Origin: Roseomonas nitratireducens | Lineage (GTDB): Bacteria > Pseudomonadota > Alphaproteobacteria > Acetobacterales > Acetobacteraceae | DNA length: 64,000 nt | Reading direction: 5' to 3' | Assembly: GCF_017813355.1 (NCBI RefSeq) | Contig: NZ_JAGIYZ010000001.1 | Span: 248,001 to 312,000, forward strand | Shown here: positions 61,389 to 64,000 of the stretch, in pieces | Position numbering within the stretch: the stretch's first letter is position 1 | Layout of the letters: each line of letters starts with the position of its first letter | Notes under the pieces: model-generated | Databases searched by the model: none | Told to the model about the DNA's origin: nothing | Seen by the model: only the letters and a program-made list of their open reading frames with translations | Made by a program: the position numbers and the translations under genes

Positions 61389-62783
61389 TCAGGCCGGGTC
61401 GATCGGGGCGGCGGGCACGCCGGCCGCCTCGATGACGGCGCCGGCCGAGAGCAGCAGGTCTTCCCGGTAGCGCCCCGCGACGAGCTGCACGCCGACCGGC
61501 ACGGCCCCGACCAGCCCCGTGGTGACGGCAAGGCCGGGCAGCCCCATCAGCGGCAGGCCCACCTGGGTCAGCTGCGCGGCGATGATGCGGCGGAAGGCCT
61601 CGGGGCTTTCCACATCCTCCTGGTCGCGGAAGGGCAGCTCGCCCGAGACCGGCATGATCGCGACCGGGAAGCGTTCCAGGAACTCCATCCACATCCGCAC
61701 GAAGGACGCGCGCTTCTGCAGCCCGTCCATGAAGGCGTTGAGGTCGGGGACGGGGCACAGCGCTTCCATCTGCGCGAAGACGAAGTTCGCATCCGGGTCG
61801 CCTTCCTTGTGCAGCGCCGTGTTCAGCCCGCGCCGGGATTCGGCGAGCCAGAGCATGGCCTGCAGGTCGGCGGGTTCGCGCAGCGGCGGCGTCTCCGCTT
61901 CCTCGACGATCCAGCCGGCCGCTTCCATCCGCCGCGCGGCGTCGCGCAGCGCGTCGAGCACGGCGGGCTGCACCTCCATCCCCTCCGGCCGCAGGCACAG
62001 CGCGGCGTGCTTCGGCGCGGCCGGGCCTTCCAGCGGCGCGCCCACCCACCAGGGGTCGCGGATGTCGCGCGCCGACATCGCCGCGAGGGACACGCGCAGG
62101 TCGGCGATGGTGCGCGCGATCGGCCCGCTGACGGCCATCAGCTGCCCGCCCGCATGGCGTTCGGCGCCGGAGGCGTTCCAGGCCGGGATGCGCCCGAGTG
62201 TCGGCCGCAGCCCATGCACGCCGCAGGCATAGGCCGGGTAGCGGATCGACCCGCCGATGTCGGTCCCATGCCCGATCGCGCCGATGCCGGCCGCCACCGC
62301 CGCCGCCGCGCCGCCGGAGGACCCGCCCGGCGTGATCGACGGATCGCGCGGGTTCCTCGTATGCCCGTGCAGCGAGTTGCGCGTGAACCAGCGCAGCGAG
62401 AAGGCCGGCGTGTTGGTCCGCCCGAGCAGGACGGCACCGGCCTTGCGCAGGTTCGCCACCACCGGGCTGTCCTGCTGCGCGACGAGGTCCTTCTGCAGCC
62501 GCAGCCCGTTGGTCGTGGCGAAGCTCGCCTGGTCGGCATTGACCTTGATCGTCACCGGCACGCCGGCGAGCGGGCCAGGATCCTCCCCCCGCGCGATGGC
62601 GGCGTCGATCGCCCCCGCCTGCGCCAGCACGTCGTCTGGGCGGTGGTCCACCACGGCGTTGATGCGCGGGTTCACGGCGTCGAGCCGCGCGAGCGCGTCC
62701 CGCGCCGCCTCGGCGGCGGATACCTGCTTCGTGCGGATGCGGTGGGCGAGCTCGGTCGCCGGCAGGCGGAACAGCGCGGTCAC
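61389..62783 (-). CDS. Amidase (amidase signature family)
   Basis: A 464-residue amidase-signature hydrolase. The start is a GTG at 62783 overlapping the acyl-CoA dehydrogenase stop (GTGA), so translation is coupled. The Ser-Ser-Lys triad is visible: Lys in VPVTIKVNADQ near residue 75, cis-Ser in TPGGSSGGAAAAV near 150 and nucleophile Ser in GTDIGGSIRYPA near 175. Opening ALFRLPATELAHRIRTKQVSAAEAA is family-typical. The product likely hydrolyses an amide in the same pathway as the beta-oxidation-like neighbours. It is convergent with the DUF805 gene, four bases apart. Confidence 0.93.
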   Translation of the reverse strand: MTALFRLPATELAHRIRTKQVSAAEAARDALARLDAVNPRINAVVDHRPDDVLAQAGAIDAAIARGEDPGPLAGVPVTIKVNADQASFATTNGLRLQKDLVAQQDSPVVANLRKAGAVLLGRTNTPAFSLRWFTRNSLHGHTRNPRDPSITPGGSSGGAAAAVAAGIGAIGHGTDIGGSIRYPAYACGVHGLRPTLGRIPAWNASGAERHAGGQLMAVSGPIARTIADLRVSLAAMSARDIRDPWWVGAPLEGPAAPKHAALCLRPEGMEVQPAVLDALRDAARRMEAAGWIVEEAETPPLREPADLQAMLWLAESRRGLNTALHKEGDPDANFVFAQMEALCPVPDLNAFMDGLQKRASFVRMWMEFLERFPVAIMPVSGELPFRDQEDVESPEAFRRIIAAQLTQVGLPLMGLPGLAVTTGLVGAVPVGVQLVAGRYREDLLLSAGAVIEAAGVPAAPIDPA

Positions 62784-63949
62784 CCGGGCAGCCCCAGCAC
62801 GTTCTTCGAGAGGATGTTCCGCTGGATCTCGTTCGACCCGCCATAGATCGTGGCCGGCCGCGCCTGGATGTACAGGCCCGTCGGGTTGAGGTTGCGGTTG
62901 CCTTCCATCGGCTCCAGCAGCCCGGCATTCTCGCCGGCGATCTCCAGCATGGTGTCGGTGATGCGCTGGAACAGTTCCGTCTGGAACACCTTCAGCATCG
63001 ACACGTCCGGGCCGAGCGTCTCGCCCCGCCGCAGCTTGTCGACGAAGGCGCCATAGAGCGACTTCAGGTCCTCGAGATCCAGGCGCAGCCGGGCGTAGGT
63101 TTCCTGGAAGGCCGCTTCCTCCCACACCCCCATGCGTTCGGCGAGCTGGCGCAGCCGCGTGAAGGCATAGGCCGACAGGCGCGGGGAGCCGAGATAGATG
63201 CGCTCGAAGGACAGCAGCGCCTTGGCCATGTCCCAGCCGCGGTTCGGCGTGCCCACCAGGTTCTTCGCCGGCACGCGGACGTTGTCGAAGAAAACCTCGC
63301 AGAACTCGTCATGGTATTCGAGGTTGATGATGGGCTTCACCGTGATGCCCGGCGTGGTCATGTCGACCAGCAGGAACGAGATGCCTTCCTGCTTCTTCGC
63401 CGCCTTGTCGGTGCGCACCAGCAGGAAGCACCAGTTCGCGTCCATCGCCAGCGTGGTCCAGATCTTCTGGCCGTTGACGACGTAGGTGTCTCCGTCCAGC
63501 ACCGCTTCCGTGCGCAGCGCGGCGAGGTCCGACCCCGCATTGGGTTCCGAATAGCCCTGGCACCAGATGTGCTCGCCCGACAGGATCTTCGGCAGGAATT
63601 CCTGCTGCTGTTCTTCCGTCCCGTGGTTGATCAGCAGCGGGCCGACCATGACGATGCCGTGGTCGTTGGTGCGCGCGCAGCCGTGGCGCTCCACCTCCTC
63701 GGTGAAGATGATCTGCTTGGCGGGGCTCAGGCCGAGCCCGCCGAAGCGGCGCGGCCAGCCGGGGCAGAGCCAGCCCTTCTCGGCCAGCTTGAAGTACCAG
63801 GGCTTGTTCTCCTCCCAATGCAGGCGCTTGGGCGGGTTGCGCAGCTCGGGCGGGTAGTTCGCCTCGATCCATTGGCGGACATGGGCGCGGAAGGCCTCGT
63901 CCTCCATCAGGTTCAGGTCGTCGGTCTCGCGCGGTTCGATGGCGAACAT
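62780..63949 (-). CDS. Acyl-CoA dehydrogenase
   Basis: A 389-residue FAD-dependent dehydrogenase introducing the trans-2 double bond in an acyl-CoA. FAD/substrate markers: CQGYSEPNAGSDLAALRTEA near residues 128-147, NGQKIWTTLAMDANW near 155-170, and the C-terminal YGGSNEIQRNILSKNVLGLP. Catalytic Glu may lie in the region DLKSLYGAFVDKLRRGE or elsewhere; its exact identity cannot be set by eye. It belongs to a group of large acyl-CoA dehydrogenases used for branched or aromatic acyl-CoAs. The enoyl-CoA hydratase ends three bases upstream and the amidase overlaps downstream, forming an operon. Confidence 0.95.
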   Translation of the reverse strand: MFAIEPRETDDLNLMEDEAFRAHVRQWIEANYPPELRNPPKRLHWEENKPWYFKLAEKGWLCPGWPRRFGGLGLSPAKQIIFTEEVERHGCARTNDHGIVMVGPLLINHGTEEQQQEFLPKILSGEHIWCQGYSEPNAGSDLAALRTEAVLDGDTYVVNGQKIWTTLAMDANWCFLLVRTDKAAKKQEGISFLLVDMTTPGITVKPIINLEYHDEFCEVFFDNVRVPAKNLVGTPNRGWDMAKALLSFERIYLGSPRLSAYAFTRLRQLAERMGVWEEAAFQETYARLRLDLEDLKSLYGAFVDKLRRGETLGPDVSMLKVFQTELFQRITDTMLEIAGENAGLLEPMEGNRNLNPTGLYIQARPATIYGGSNEIQRNILSKNVLGLPG

Positions 63950-63952
63950 CTC

Positions 63953-64000
63953 TCAGCCTCCGAAGTTCGGCTTGCGCTTCTCGAGGAACGCGGCGCGCCC
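63953..64000 (-). CDS. Enoyl-CoA hydratase-like C-terminus (cut by window edge)
   Basis: Only the last 15 codons are inside the window, reading GRAAFLEKRKPNFGG then stop. This tail (GRxAFLEKRxPxF) is characteristic of enoyl-CoA hydratase/isomerase family proteins. Three bases separate its stop from the acyl-CoA dehydrogenase start, so the operon order is hydratase, dehydrogenase, amidase. Confidence 0.72.
   Translation of the reverse strand, partial: GRAAFLEKRKPNFGG

Overview
The window is a very GC-rich stretch of bacterial chromosome that looks alphaproteobacterial, most likely Acetobacteraceae (Roseomonas-like). The pointers are a GcrA cell-cycle regulator, many Bug-type and ABC solute-binding proteins, a kinase-first AroK-AroB fusion, a PmtA-like phospholipid methyltransferase and strong GC3 coding bias. 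The genus is an inference. I recognise no tRNA or rRNA gene, CRISPR array, prophage or insertion sequence.

Layout. 1-9.1 kb: 3' part of an HrpB helicase carrying an in-frame 3 x 20-residue repeat, a hydantoin-racemase-like protein lacking one catalytic Cys, a peptide-type ABC binding protein with two permeases, a GST and glutathione synthetase. 9.3-15.5 kb: a ScfR/RamB-type regulator divergent from isocitrate lyase, a 58-residue His-rich duplicated-motif protein and an orphan molybdenum hydroxylase large subunit. 15.5-20.9 kb: RND pump, adaptor and a universal stress protein. 20.9-26.1 kb: FAD-linked D-2-hydroxyacid dehydrogenase, MFS carrier and a PhnD-PhnE-PhnE importer without ATPase. 26-36 kb: mixed genes including an FkbM methyltransferase, an amidinohydrolase, an aldolase/thioesterase pair, PmtA, GcrA and an HxlR-MATE pair. 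36-41.6 kb: housekeeping genes aroKB, xerD and accA, then an MFS pump. 41.6-45.2 kb: a complete PhnC-D-E-E importer. 45.3-49.7 kb: a Bug receptor and two tandem ABC binding proteins. 50.4-58.7 kb: a compact minus-strand cluster of three Bug receptors, an ABC binding protein, an amidohydrolase, an enolase-superfamily enzyme and a DMT carrier. 58.7-64 kb: methyltransferase, ATC hydrolase, lipoprotein, DUF805 protein, then an amidase/acyl-CoA dehydrogenase/enoyl-CoA hydratase operon.

The gene content points to a versatile heterotroph scavenging organic acids, peptides and phosphonate-like solutes: four Bug receptors, four family-5 ABC binding proteins and two PhnD proteins, but only one ATPase (PhnC) and no TctA/TctB channel. 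Many receptors must therefore share membrane parts encoded elsewhere, or the two phn clusters share PhnC.

The least expected signal is repeat DNA. At least four genes (DppB-like, DppC-like, a family-5 binding protein and an amidohydrolase) have short tandem repeats (26, 27, 29 and 67 bp) that begin at or across their stop codon. A ~130-bp GC-hairpin repeat occurs as tandem pairs at 31.1 and 49.8 kb. A third family of terminator-like repeats sits at or over the 3' ends of genes at 8.1, 13.1 and 50.4 kb. A 60-bp unit is amplified inside hrpB without breaking the frame. These look like an expanding set of 3'-end and intragenic repeats and are the best candidates for something undescribed here.
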